DNA from: Petunia secreta
Taxonomy: Eukaryota > Streptophyta > Magnoliopsida > Solanales > Solanaceae
Direction of reading: 5' to 3'
DNA length: 64,000 nt
NCBI GenBank assembly: GCA_029990175.1
Contig: JARKIP010000021.1
Span: forward strand, 21,209,501-21,273,500
Shown here: piece by piece, positions 11,867-23,935 of the stretch
Layout of the letters: each line of letters starts with the position of its first letter
How positions within the stretch are numbered: the stretch's first letter is position 1
Position numbers and translations under genes: made by a program
The notes under the pieces: model-generated
What the model saw: the letters and a program-made list of their open reading frames with translations, nothing else
The model's database searches: none
Told to the model about the DNA's origin: nothing

Positions 11867-12861
11867 TCAGCCTTTGGTACCTTCCAGGATCAGATAGTAA
11901 CTCATATGTTGCCTTGTTATGCCATGTACATGAATGTCATATTCTCTTGGTGTGATTTTAAGATTAGGATCTATTGGAGAGGTTGCAGGCTTTGCTGCTG
12001 TCAAGCCAGTTTCAGAGATGAGCTCTAAAGCATACTTTCTTTGATGCATGAGAATTCCTTTCTCAGATCTGGCAAACTCAATTCTCAGAAAATACTTTAA
12101 CTCCCCCAAGTCTTTCATTTTGAAAGCCTTTTGTAATGCACCTTTTATTTCTTCTATCAGTTCTAAGTTGCCTCCAGTAATCAACATGTCATCCACATAT
12201 ACTAGTATAATCACAATCCCAGTGCTGGTCCTCTTTGTAAATAGTGAATGATCCAATTGACTCTGAGTAAAGTTGAAATTCATAGGCCTCTAGTAGTTTT
12301 GCATTCCACTATCTTGGTGCCTGTTTTAACCCATACAAGGATTTGATGAGCCTGCACACTTGTCTCTTCCCTGGCTCTTGAATCCTTGTGGTAGGTCCAT
12401 ATAGATCTCATCATACAGATCTCCTTGCAGAAAGGCATTGTATACATCCATTTGGTGAATGTGCCAATGTCTAAAGGATGCTACTCCTAGTACAGTTCTT
12501 ACAGTTACCATTTTCACAACAGGAGAGAAAGTTTCTTGGTAATCAATACCTTCCCTCTGACTGTACCCCTTTGCTACTAGCCTTGCTTTGAATCTTTCTA
12601 CTTTCCCATTGGCTTTATATTTAATCGTGTACACCCATTTACAGCCTATAGTTCTTTTCCCTTCAGGTATTGGCACTAAATCCTATGTATGATTACTTTC
12701 CAGTGCTGCAATTCATCCTGCATTGCACTAATCCATCTTGGGTCTTTAGATGCCTCTGAATAAGAAGCTGGTTCAGTTGAACTTGAGAATGCTGCTATGT
12801 AAGCTTGGTATTTAAGGGCAAGTTGATCATAAGACACAAATTTATTCATAGCATAGGGCAC
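11867..12861 (-). pseudogene. copia reverse transcriptase
   Basis: Motifs in order: W-x-x-A-M-Q-D-E-L (WISAMQDELQ), GCKWVYTIKYKANG, RFKARLVAKGYSQ, HQMDVYNAFLQGDL and the catalytic YVDDMLI. A stop/frameshift near 12676 and another near 12326, after GFKSQG, split it into three frames. Confidence 0.9.
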
Positions 12862-13362
12862 ATTCTGATGTATCCCTAAGAAAACAAAATCCTTTAGCCA
12901 AGCAGGTGGATTCTTGTTCCTACCTGGCCTTCTCTAATCAGATATGGGAGGTGGAATTGTTGATGAGGGTGATATTGGAACACTAGGGTGAGCTGAGTGA
13001 TCAGGTATATGCTGATTGATATTGTCAGTAACAGGCTCATGAGAAGTGAAGTCATCACCTTATTCAGTGGTTTGTGAGTCTGGAATGTGAGGTTCGGCAA
13101 CTAAACTTTCTGTTAGTTCTGCATTGGAGAGTGGCTCATCAAAGAACATATTTGTTGATCCATCTATAAAGAGTGGAAGGGATGAGACAATCTTTCTGAA
13201 GGGGAAAACATCCTCCCTAAAAGTAACATCTCTGTTAATGAAGAATGACTGTTTAGAGTGATCATATAGGACATATCCTTTGTGAACATCTGAGTAACCC
13301 ATGTGTATAGCTGTTCTAATCCTAGGCTTGAACTTATCAGTTTCATGTACTATTTTTGCATA

Positions 13363-14037
13363 TCATAAACAACCAATAACTCTAAGATGAGCCAGTGTAG
13401 GCCTTTTCCCATATAGAACCTCATATGGTGCTATATTTTTCAGTACAGATGAGGGCATCATGTTTATCAGATACACTGCAGCTATGATGCAATGACCCCA
13501 GAATCTGATAGGAATATTAGCCTGAAACCTGAGTGCTCTTGTAACCTCTAGTATGTGCCTATGTTTCCTCTCAGCTACTCCATTCTGCTGAGGAGTATAG
13601 GCACAGGTTCTCTGATGTACCATGCCTAGTTGCTTGAACATTGTACTACACATACTGTTAATAAACTCTGCTCCATTATCTGTTCTGATCACTTTAACTT
13701 GCTTATCAAATTGAGTCTTAACATACTTGAAAAACTGTTGCAAAACTATACCTGCATCTGACTTTAATTTGAGCAGAAATACCCAGGTCATTATAGACAA
13801 ATCATCCACAATAGTTAGAAAAAATCTATTACCATCAAATGTTGCATACTTGTATGGATCCCATACATCTACATGAATCAAATCAAAATAGGATGAACTT
13901 TTAATGCTACTTGCAGGAAAGGGATTTCTAGTCTGCTTGGCACAAGGGCAGACACGACACTTATCAAGTACACTACTAATTTGTTCAGCTGAATTAGTAA
14001 ACAACTTCTTTAGGACATTAGATGACACATGTCCTAG
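13363..14037 (-). pseudogene. copia integrase
   Basis: His/Cys zinc region (LGHVSSNVLK...CRVCPCAKQTRNPF), then the catalytic core: first Asp in HVDVWDPY, second in RTDNGAEF, and Glu in QQNGVAERKH. The core itself is open and complete. A TGA (13365-13363) cuts it after RVIGCL; the C-terminal part (GYSDVHKGYVLYD) goes on below it at 13302-13060. Confidence 0.9.
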
Positions 14038-14745
14038 TCATTTATGCCATAACCCAATGTCTGAGTTGTGCTTGTCACTCACAGATAGACTCACTGCTGC
14101 AGCATCCTTTGAGCTTCTAGTCACCAAAATGTAGAGTCCATTCTCCTCTTTACCAATCTCCTTCACTTTCCCACTGCAAAGATCCTGGAACACACAGAAA
14201 TTAGGATAGAATGTAACTGAGCAGCCCAATTCTTTTGTCACTTTGGAGACTGAAAGTAAGTTGTATTTGAATTGTGGAACATGAAAGACATTTGTTAAGG
14301 TAGTTCTGTCAGAAATAGAACTTGCACCAGTGTGAGTAACACATGCTGTATCTCCATTAGGTAAGTACACTTTCTTAGGATTAGTGCTTAGTAACAGTGT
14401 AGACTGAGTCAACATGCTCAGATCTGAGACCATGTGGTTTGTGGCCCCTATATCAATTATCCATTCTTGAGGACTATTAGAGACTGATAAATCAGTACTT
14501 ATACCTGCTATGTTGGCTGTTGCAGAGGTTGTACCAGTGTTTCCAAGTAGCTGTATGATCTGACCATATTGCTCTGGTGTAAATGTGCAAGTCTTGATTT
14601 GGTTGGGGGGATTAACAGGTCGCTGCATCTCATAGGTTCCAGGTAAAGATTCATGTACACCATCAGAATCATATATTGCATTATGAGCAGTAGATGTGCC
14701 AAATCTCCTCTTCTTATATCCTGGAGGATACCCCACTTCCTTAAA
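14038..14745 (-). pseudogene. copia protease region with altered catalytic motif
   Basis: The frame continues from gag into the aspartic protease. The expected D-S/T-G-A-T-N-H-M motif reads DIGATNHM (around 14455), so the catalytic Ser/Thr neighbour is replaced by Ile. It runs on to the GAG-pre-integrase motif GLWHK and then hits TGA (14040-14038) where related elements have Arg before LGH. Confidence 0.85.
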
Positions 14746-15306
14746 GCAATTCTCTCTTGAGTGACCCTTAATCTTGCACAAATCACAATAGGCATTGTAG
14801 TTCCTTTTGTATCTCTGATTTCCATTAGTCTCAGTGTAAAATGCATGTTCAACACTTCAAATTACAGGAGCAGCCCCTAGCACCCCAGTAGTGACAGATA
14901 TTCCCTTTTGTCTTTCATCACTTATGACCATGTCATATGCCTGATTCACAGTAGGCAAGGGACTCATCAGTAGAATTTGAGTTCTTGCTTGGGAATATGA
15001 GTCATTCAGTCCCATCAAGAACTAATACAGTTTCTGTCTCTGGAGATATGTCACAAAGTCTCTCGATTGTTCACAATTACATCCAGGAGGAGGAACCAGA
15101 GCTTCAAACTCATCCCATAAATCTTTCAATTTTGAATAATAGGCTGTGACAGAATTAAGTCCTTGACTAAGGGTGGCAATCTCTTTATGAATGTTGAATG
15201 TTCTTGAATCATTAACTTTTTCAAACTTCTCACGCAAATCATCCCATACAACCTTTGCACTAGAAGCAAAGTCATTGTTTGTAGCGGAAGCTAAAGAAAA
15301 TTTCAA
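14746..15306 (-). pseudogene. copia gag remnant (UBN2-type gag plus zinc knuckle)
   Basis: The readable part starts inside gag (VWDDLREKFEKVND...), typical of the UBN2/gag domain of plant copia. A CCHC zinc knuckle follows at 14787-14746 (C-X2-C-X4-H-X4-C: CDLCKIKGHSRENC). The N-terminal ~100 residues expected before VWDDL are absent: only about 100 bases separate this frame from the primer site. The frame is interrupted near 15022. Confidence 0.85.
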
Positions 15307-15409
15307 GAAGTTAATTGAGTACAGAAGGAGAGAGGTACCAGTTTCAAGAACAAGTTGTATTAACGATAATCTGAACCAATGTTGGATCGCACCAGTGATT
15401 CTGGTTACT

Positions 15410-15421
15410 GCTCTGATACCA
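15410..15421 (-). other. Primer-binding site, initiator Met tRNA
   Basis: TGGTATCAGAGC starts directly after the 5'LTR. It is complementary to the 3' end of plant initiator tRNA-Met, the usual primer for copia elements. Confidence 0.93.
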
Positions 15422-15634
15422 TGAGCTTGTTTAGAGGAGGAGGAAGAAGTTTAGAGAGAGAATCAAAGAAATGAGAACATTGTATTCAACTAATTGAATT
15501 AAAGAAGAAGATATAGTAACAACTATTTAAAGGGGTAGTTAGAATAACTAACTCCCTAACAACTACTTAACGAAAATCTGAAAAATTGCTAAAAATACTA
15601 AACTACCCTCACTTAACAAATACTTCACTCAACA
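15422..15634 (-). repeat. 5' LTR of the copia element
   Basis: 213 bp with the same TG...CA ends as the 3' copy. It directly abuts the primer-binding site. Confidence 0.93.
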
Positions 15635-17661
15635 TCCTAGATAATAAAAATATTTGCTAGTAGATAGAAATATAAGAACTAAGTAGTACAACATAGCCAA
15701 TTTAGTTAACCGAAAGCAGATACTAATAAATTTAACACAGATTTGTGCGACAAGACAGAAGGTGACTTTATGTATCTAAAGAGTTAGTTTTGCAAATGTT
15801 CCGAAATCTATGTGCAACCAAACCCCCTTTGTCCAAAAACCATATTGTGCAAATAAGTTAAAAATAATTCTTTTTGATTATATGCACACTATAGAAACAC
15901 AGAAGTATATTAATAATAATATGGTAAAAAAGGTTCAAAAATTACTTTATATCACAATAAGTTCAACTCCAAAATGTGATATTTAATATCTTTTTTTAAT
16001 CCAATTCCATTAATTTCTGGCTCCACACCCAGTGTAAATTCTTTTTACAGTTTATTCTGTAATTGTACTTCTTATGGATAAGTATACATACATAACTATC
16101 TTTTAGGCGACATAATGATAGTGTAAAACAATTTACATTGTCTCTGGCTAGAAGTTTAACTCAGAAAGACATTTTAATGGAAAAACTTGAAACATGATCT
16201 TCATTAGTGCTTCTATATAGTGGTAGTATGTATTGCTACTCGTTAATGTTTCTTTTGGTTCTTTTCTCTTTTTGGTCTTTAACTAAACCAAGTTTCTTCC
16301 AACAAGGACTACATACGTAAATACTTTTTGTACCTGAATATCGACATGGAATCCCATGAAGCTAAACTTGCTTTTCTTGGCAACACTACGTGTACCACTT
16401 TAAAGCATGTTTTCCACTAAATATAAGGGTCTGTAATCCACACATTGGGAATATGGGTGCCTTGGAGAAAAAAGAAACTAGTACAATAATCTCAATAGTG
16501 CTTAATGCTTATCCTCTTTCCATTCATGGGGCGAAATATATTTTGATTGAAGCTTTTGATTACTTTTCATCTTTTACGTAGTGTCCTATTATAATGTCAT
16601 GTCAAGTTGGGATAATAATTGGATAATAAAACAAAAGTACAAAGCATTCACACAATAAAAGTCGAAGAGCGCATGCATGTACAAGTGAAGAAAGGTGATT
16701 AGGTTTTTCACTTGTGGGGTAGAAAGGGTAAGATGATGTACTATGTTTTAATTTATCCAATGTCTGAGGAAAGAAGATTCTCGTCGATGACGCAAGGATC
16801 AACGCTCAACGCATAATGGATCCGTTTTTATACCCTTTATTTCTCTTCACTTAAATAGTATGTCCTTATTTACAAATCAGACTATACACTTAAACGCCTA
16901 GTTCATGTTATGATTGAGCGTGAACCTCAGTCATGTACACATGTTTACCACATCATAAAATTATTTCCACATCAAAAATTTATTTCCAGTAAAACAAATA
17001 ACCAAATAAAACAACTCCTTAAATATACAAAGATAATCGTGGCCCTAGAAAACCCTACCTGTTTATTTTTACCCTTTTTCTTCAAATATTATTTACCTTT
17101 CTCTCTTTCCTTTAAATTGATTGTTTTCTTCAAATATTAGTTATCTTTCTCTCTTCCCTTTAAATTGATTCAAGTTCTATATATAATGGAAGAAAAGCAA
17201 ACACTTGCGTGGTTCTGTTGATTAAAAATTTTAGGCGTTCACTACCGTTTTACTTTTTACTCTCAATATATTCTAGATTTTGTGGTTTGTTTCGAAACTA
17301 AGAAGTTTCGGTGAGATTTGCTGAACTTCTAAAAGATTTTATCATCTTTTTTCTTCAATCATAAGGTAAGAATAAGTTACTTTGTAGTTTGTTGCATGTA
17401 GTGGTCATGACTATATTTTGGGTAAATTTTAAAAAATTTTGTTAATCCAAATGGATCAATTTACAGTTCATGTTTTTTAGCTTTTGTTGAAGAAAGGTTT
17501 GACTGTTGGGACCAACTATTATACTTATTTGGTATATGCAATAGTTTTTTGGTAGATAATGTTTATAAAATAAGGTTTTGCAGGGGATTTTTTGGGAAAT
17601 GAATAATTTTTTTTCTTTATGGATTTAGGTTAAAGTAATTTATATTGACTCCATACACGGA
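15635..17661. other. Intergenic, nothing recognised apart from one tandem duplication
   Basis: AT-rich DNA with short unremarkable frames and no motif. The only structure found is the 48-bp duplication at 17078-17170. Confidence 0.5.
17078..17170. repeat. 48-bp direct duplication
   Basis: TTCTTCAAATATT...TTTAAATTGATT occurs at 17078-17122 and again at 17126-17170 with a few substitutions. Confidence 0.85.
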
Positions 17662-17989
17662 AAATTATAAGGAATTTTTACACAAAAGTACAATTTTTAG
17701 AATTTAATTACCAAACATATCAACATTTTAGCAAAATAACCCTATATAGAGGAAAACACAAGTTAATTACAAACATAGCAAAAACATAGCAATATTTTCC
17801 CATAACATATCAAACTCTTACATTCTTCCTCCTATTTCCCCCTCTATCACTTTTGCTCCTCCCATTTCCCCTATTTCACTTTTCCTCCCACAATTTCTCC
17901 CAATTTCACTTTTACTCCTCCCATTTCCCCCAATTTCACTTTTACTCATCACATCCTCACTGTATTCCTTGTATCTTACTGTATCTCGA

Positions 17990-18520
17990 TGTTTCTCAAC
18001 TACCAACTACCAACTACCTCGTTTCTAACCGTATCTCGCCTACCAACCATATCTTATCTCATTGTATCTCAACTACCAACCACATTGTATCTCGTTGTAT
18101 TTCACTGTATCTCATTACCATCCATCTCGTATCTAACCGTATCTCGCCTACCAACCACATCGTATCTCATTGTATCTCACTGTATCTCAACTACCAACCA
18201 CCTCACATCTAACCGTATCTCGCCTACCAACTACATTGTATCTCATTGTATCTCAACTACCAACCACATCGTATCTCGTTGTATCTCACTGTATCTCAAC
18301 TACCGACTACCTCGTATCTAACAATATCTCGCCTACCAACCACATTGTATCTCATTGTATCTGAACTACCAACCAGTCAACCACCTTGTATCTAACCGTA
18401 TCTCGCCTACCAACCACATCGTATCTCATTGTATCTCAACTAACAACCACCTCGTATCTAACTGTATCTCAACTACAAGGCATCTCGTATCTCATTGCAT
18501 CTTACCGTATCTCATTGTAT
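17990..18520 (+). repeat. GTATCTCA-type minisatellite
   Basis: Units such as CTACCAACCACATCGTATCT and CATTGTATCTCAA alternate in a higher-order pattern of roughly 30-80 bp. All three plus frames are open over long stretches because stop triplets are absent from the unit, so the open frames here are not genes. Confidence 0.88.
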
Positions 18521-18559
18521 CTGCATTGTTTTGCACCATATCTAACTATTTTTAGATTG

Positions 18560-19080
18560 TATCTAGTTATTTCTAGACTGTTTCAACATTGTTTCATCTT
18601 ATTTGTGCGTTGTTTCTCACTGTTTCTAAGATATTTCACTTTTTTTTGCGTTGCTTCGAATTATTTTTTATATTTTGTTTCATGTTTTTTACTAGCCGTT
18701 TCAAATTGTATAATACTGTTTCAACACTGTTTCAGACTGTATTATACTGTTTCAATAGATGTTTCAAATTGTTTCAACAATGTTGCAGACTGTATCATAT
18801 TGTTTTAGTGTTGTTTCAGACTGTATCAACTCAGTTTCAGACTGTATCATAGTGTTTCAATTCCATTTCAGACTGTTTCAATACCGTTTCAGACTGTTCA
18901 ACTTCGTTTCAGATTGTATCATACTGTTTCAACGTCGTTTCAGACTGTATCAGACTGTTTCAACAGCTTTTTCAGATTGTTTCAACGATGTTTCAGACTG
19001 TATCATACTGTTTCAGCATTGTTTCAAGATTGTTTCAGCACTGTTCAAGCCGTTTCAGACTATTTCAGCGGTGTTGCATT
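18560..19080 (+). repeat. TGTTTCAGACTGTATCA-type minisatellite
   Basis: Short degenerate units built from TGTTTCA and GACTGTATCAT, different from but adjacent to the GTATCTCA array. The open frames (rich in F, Q, V, S and C) are a by-product of the unit. Confidence 0.88.
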
Positions 19081-20479
19081 TGTTCGGATCAGAAAAATCT
19101 AGCAACTGTGTAATTGTAAGTGTAATCGTCAAGCATCTAAAAAGTAAAATATTAAAATCTTTTTTATGAAAGAAAATGACAAAATAGCAACAGATAAAAT
19201 AGATCCGTCAGAAGCTTAACAGATTAGGGAGAGAACTCACAAAAACAACAGAGGTAAAAGGACAGTGGTGTCGCCAATCAAACGAAATTTCGGTAAAGAT
19301 GAACGGAACAAAAAATCAAGTATGGAGGGAGGAGCGACTACCAAGCTAGCGTCGTTGCGACTCCGCCAACCATTTTTAATTTCAGTCGCAAATCAACCAG
19401 GATAGAGGAGAAACAACAGTGCTCCGACGTTGCTGAATTTCTTAATTGTTAACTTCATAAGCTCCAACATCCACCATATGGAACATGATTAGTACTTCCA
19501 TATAATGAGGAAGTTAATGGACAGTCAACCAGTAAGAGTCAGCCTCTAACTCATCCGCACATAAGTTTCATTTTCTCTTGCAATATAAGGCAATCTATGT
19601 TTTATTTCCTATAAACAAATATTATTTCAATATATGGAAAACAAATAAACTCAGTACTAATTTTTCAAAAGGAATTCATATTGAATTTTATTTCCAAAAT
19701 TCAACTCCATATAATGAACTTCAGCCATCATGAAGTCTGAATTAAGACTAATGTACTACCCCGCAAAATAAGTTTCATTATAGGAGACCAACATAGAAGA
19801 GCTATTTCCGGTGGTGGCGATGCTATTTCGCCACTGCAGGTGGTTGTTGCTGTTCACGGCTGGCCTGATTCCCCTCTCCCCTTTTTCGATCTGTCATCTC
19901 CACCACCGCCAATGGTGGTAGTAGTGTATTCCGATGTCCCTTCCGTTACCCAATGGTGACGCTTTTGTGTATGTATCTTTCTTCTCTGTTTCTGTATATG
20001 GGTGTGTTTAGTGGTGGTGTGATGGAGAGAGCATTGGGATGATGGTGTGCGTGATGGTGTGGGTTATGAGTGGTAGGGGAGTTGGGAAGGATTTTGGAGG
20101 TAGGGGTTGAAATTAGGGTTTGTTTGAAAAATTATGATTTATCTTGTGTATTGTGAAATATGCTAATGAAAATACTGCTATGACTTGTAATTTGACAAAT
20201 ATTGCTATTTTTTTTGTAATTTAGGGTGTAATTTTATTTATATGTATAAAAATCCCAAATTATAATGCCTTACTATATTTGTAGGTATTAAATGATATGG
20301 CTTCAACTTGGGTTCACTTGCAATTTTACCATAGTGGTAATTTTGTATCAGAGTAAGTGAGACTCAATTAGTAACTGTTGATGTAGATGAAATCACCTAA
20401 TCCTTTTTTCAATAAATTGGATTGTGTAGCTAGGCACAAAACTGTTATTACTATGTTGGAGGAAATTTGCCAAAAATGA

Positions 20480-20836
20480 TGGAAAGAATGCAAGTAATGA
20501 GAGAATTTGCTGAGAAATGGCCAGGTGATATATCACCAATGGCAATGGATCTCATTTTTTAAGAAATTCCAACTTGCAATGGACTGTAATGTGGTTGGGA
20601 AAGGGGATGCAGGATTTGAGATGATAGATGGACCATATCAACATGATGTGTGTATAAGGAAGAGAACTGGTACTTATAGATTATGGCAATTTATGGGAAT
20701 TCCATGTGCACATGTAATATATGCAATGCATAGCAGGAATATAGAACCAATGGATTTTGTTGAACATTGGTATTGGACAGACACATCCTTGATGAAATTC
20801 ATGAGTAACTTCATTCAACCTATTTTTATGCCCTAA
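20480..20836 (+). pseudogene. MuDR-type transposase C-terminal remnant (SWIM region)
   Basis: Upstream in one frame: MERMQVMREFAEKWPGDISP, which matches the MuDR transposase segment before the SWIM finger. After a frameshift: GFEMIDGPYQHDV...LWQFMGIPCAHVIYAM with the C-x-H half of the SWIM zinc finger. The usual C-x-C half is lost (TGTY). It ends in TAA at 20836. It lies just outside the right border of the 2.6-kb MULE, so it belongs to another, older MULE. Confidence 0.8.
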
Positions 20837-23443
20837 CATTTCTATAAAAGTGTTTTTATTTAAAGGTTGTGACTAGTGTTTCATAAAAGTACAAAGATTA
20901 TGAGATTCGAAGTCGCACTTGACAAGTTCAAAGGTGTGTCAAGTCACAAAAAAGCTACATCTAGAACACCTTTGACTCATGGTCTGCGTCAGAGAATCCA
21001 AGTAAGGATCTCGATTGACTCGCAGAAAGGTATTAGGCACCCTCGAGTCTTGTGCTAAGCATAACTGCTTTTATTTAATGCATTCCGATCTTTGAAATAT
21101 TGTTTGTCATTATCTTGCCTTCTTAAATAAGTTTTGTTACTCTTTTGGTATAATGCGGTATATATAAGATTTATAATGGATATATATAAGATTGTTAATG
21201 AAAAAATTAAACCAAACTGCTAGTTAGAAGAAATGAAAATAATGCTACTCTATCAATCAACAAATAGCCACTCTTTTTATATAATTTTTTTGCAAATGAT
21301 ATATTCTCTTTGTTAAGCAGTTGTGGCCAAAATTTAGAACCTAGATTTACAAACTAAATGGGCTTGCAAAAGTTTTATCCTGCCCGCTTCGGACTTTTAA
21401 CAAGAATTGCACCTGCAATCTACATTGTCTAACAATCACCAATTGTCCTCTTCTTTTTCTTTTCTTTTTCTTTTTTTAAAGATTTAAACCTCATATTTCA
21501 GAATCTTAAAAATTGTGTTCGAAATTTTTGTAAGTATATACTTCTTCTTCTTCAGATATGATTTCACACAATGAGCCTAAAGTTTTCCTATTTATTTGCA
21601 TGCTTCATTGTTGCTTCCAAACAAAATTTTAACGTGAGAAAGAACAAACAAATAGGCCTATAAAAAACATGCAGGGGCCCAAAGCTTACCAATTTCAATT
21701 TTAGTTATTCATGCTCATGCTTTCAGAATATAAAGACATCCATAAACTTAAAAGTTTGATAAAGACAACAGAGTATAGCAAAATCTAGAGACTGAATTAG
21801 GTCAAGTTATATGTCAGTAACATTCAAGAAGAGAACATACAAGGTAAAAGAAATATTTACCTAGTTGGCCAAATGTTCAAAAGAAAACATCAAGATGTCA
21901 ATCAAACTACAGCCTAAGAATGAACACAACAAACCAGTAAAAAAAAAACAGTAGCAGTAATAGCAACCAGCGAGACTTCAAACCTCAGAAATCCGACCTT
22001 TAAACTCATTTTCTAACTTTTTTTCTCTTTTTCTCTTTTGTTGTATCACTCTATATATTTTCTCTCAAGAAATTTATCTGTTTTTTAGATCTGAAAGTTG
22101 TGTTTTCTAGAGAGATTGTTGGTGTCGAAGTGAGGAGCTTAAGAGGAAGAGTGTGAAGTTGGGTCATAGGACAAAAACCACATGTGACTATATCTTACTT
22201 TTCAGACAACAATTTAATGAAACTTAGCATGCCTATCTTGAATACAAAAGATGATGGTTGTAAAGCTAGTTTTCAAGTTGCCAATCCACTTTTACGTTTG
22301 ACTCTTTTGACTCCTCTTCTAAACAAATTTCAGACTTTGAAACTTAAAATTGACCAACTATTCACCGAAAGCTAACTGAAACAACCCAAAAGTTAACTAA
22401 AAAGAACTACAAAAGCTTAACTTAATCATCTTGGACTAACAAAATCAGGCAAAATCTTCACCTTTCTAACCAAACCAAATCAACTTTTAAACTAATAGTA
22501 AAGTCTTCATTCATTTTCATTCCCTAACAAACCACACTCACACATGTTTCAAATATATATCAAGACTAAACATGAATGAAACTTTCACGCTCCAGACACT
22601 CAAGCTAACACTAAGCATGTGCATCACTTTAACAAAAAAACGACAGCCTAAAGTTACATACCTTTGATGGACCATAAAACACAAGATCATGCCAATGGAC
22701 AAACTAACAGTTTAATAGGGTTCTCCTAATTTTAAACAAGAACATCAGACAAAATATACTAACATAAGAGAGAACTAACAAGGATATGCTTGAACAAGAA
22801 ACCATAGCTAAGTATCATTTTTAATAAGTGAACAACAACCATGTGATTGCAACTTGAATACTGTATACAAACATACATGAGCTAATAACTAGAATTCCAA
22901 TAACTTTATCATGCTAACACTAATCTAAACAGTGAATCAACTAATAAAGGAAAAGGGAAATAAGGGGTTTCCTTCTAACCCGTAGCCAAAACAAATATCA
23001 ACACTACGACATAGCCAAAGCTGCAACGAAGCCCTCACCACTGCCCCGACGTCATCTTCACGACACTGCTGCATCAACTTGCTGTATTTAATACGTACCT
23101 ACCACATTGCTGCCACAGAGCCAACGTATCCCCATCACAGGTCATCTATCGTCATGAACATTGCCATCGACACATCCCCACTTCCATTTTCAATGTTGCC
23201 AACTGCCTCACGTCACCATCAGTACCAACGAACTGCCTTAACGAAACCAAAATCATCATCACGCACTGCCATGGCTTTGTCAAAGCTACTGCATCATCTC
23301 CACTGTCGTGCTTACCACCAAAGATCCTTTATTTCCACGGCATCATCATGGGACTACCACTAGCAGTAGTAGAGTCAAACAAAAATAGGAACAAATAAGC
23401 CGAAATAAAGAAGAAGAAAAAATCAAGAAGCTTTCTAGGGCAG
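20837..23443. other. Mostly unrecognised; one LTR-like fragment
   Basis: At 20880-21060 a segment with TTCAAAGGTGTG, CTAGAACACCTTTG and GGTATTAGGCACCC resembles a block found in gypsy LTRs of nightshades, so it is probably a fragment. The remaining sequence has polypyrimidine tracts (21440, 22020) and a GC-richer part at 22980-23390. No gene could be supported. Confidence 0.4.
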
Positions 23444-23448
23444 GGCAG

Positions 23449-23748
23449 TGAAACGACCTTGGTTAGTCGTTTCGGGAATTAGGATTCTGATTGGTGTGCC
23501 GGTAATTTTAAAAACTCTGTAAGGTTCATTAGAACATATCTGAAAGTTTGAGCTAAATCGAACCTTTTTTGGTGGGTCTCACAAGAAGGATTTAGTTTCC
23601 ATTGTTGGTAAAGCTTAAAAGAGGTTCTCGAGCTCGAATTGAGTGAATGAGCTCAGATTCAAAATCTGAAAGTTGTGTTAGGTTCGTATGGTCATTTATA
23701 ACCTGTGGGAACTTTTTGAAGTGAATTCTGGGTTTCTGGGTCATGACA
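23449..23748 (+). repeat. 5' LTR of the Tekay-type element
   Basis: 300 bp from TGAAACGACC to ATGACA. Matches the minus-strand LTR at 30104-30388 along its length. Its first ~280 bases also match the start of the long LTR at 61351. Confidence 0.85.
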
Positions 23749-23750
23749 GT

Positions 23751-23762
23751 TGGTATTAGAGC
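23751..23762 (+). other. Primer-binding site (Met tRNA, one mismatch)
   Basis: TGGTATTAGAGC follows the LTR. It differs from the initiator Met site TGGTATCAGAGC by one C-to-T change. Confidence 0.8.
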
Positions 23763-23935
23763 TCGGTTAGAGTTTTTCCAGATCATGATAGTGTCTAATA
23801 GAGTCTTGTTGATTAGGTGGAGACGTCTCTACGAGAGGCTATGGTGGCATTTAGGCAGTTTTCTTTCTTTCTTTCCCTGTCATTTGTGAGTCTTCTTATC
23901 TGAAGTTAAATTATTTTAATTATTTCACAGTACAT

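Larger units (their letters stand above)
10994..15634 (-). mobile_element. Ty1/copia LTR retrotransposon, complete ends, dead coding region
   Basis: A 4.64-kb element on the minus strand: 5'LTR 15634-15422, Met-tRNA primer site, gag, protease, integrase, reverse transcriptase, RNase H, polypurine tract, 3'LTR 11198-10994. The order protease-integrase-RT-RNase H defines copia. By hand alignment the LTRs differ by six substitutions and two indels, about 3 percent, so insertion is fairly recent. The flanks share only TCC/ATCC, an imperfect target duplication. The first part of gag is missing, and several stops and frameshifts kill the polyprotein. I did not assign a lineage. Confidence 0.93.
17671..20256. 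mobile_element. 2.6-kb MULE with perfect 9-bp target duplication, possible Pack-MULE
   Basis: AAATTATAA flanks both ends (17662-17670 and 20257-20265). The terminal sequences are inverted relatives: GGAATTTTTACACA and, from the right, GGGATTTTTATACA, each followed by AT-rich subterminal sequence with TAGCAA/AATATTT words. No transposase lies inside. The interior has two minisatellites (17990-18520, 18560-19080) and a GC-richer segment at 19790-20120 that may be captured host DNA. The end motifs resemble those of the 650-bp MULE at 8536. Confidence 0.83.

Noticed and set aside
17853..19169. Several overlapping plus frames of 60-140 codons
   Set aside because: They run through stop-free minisatellite units in all three frames, with low-complexity products; not genes.
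23079..23363. Plus-strand frame rich in His, Ser and Thr
   Set aside because: No domain or start context; the Tekay target site lies just downstream and codon composition looks random.
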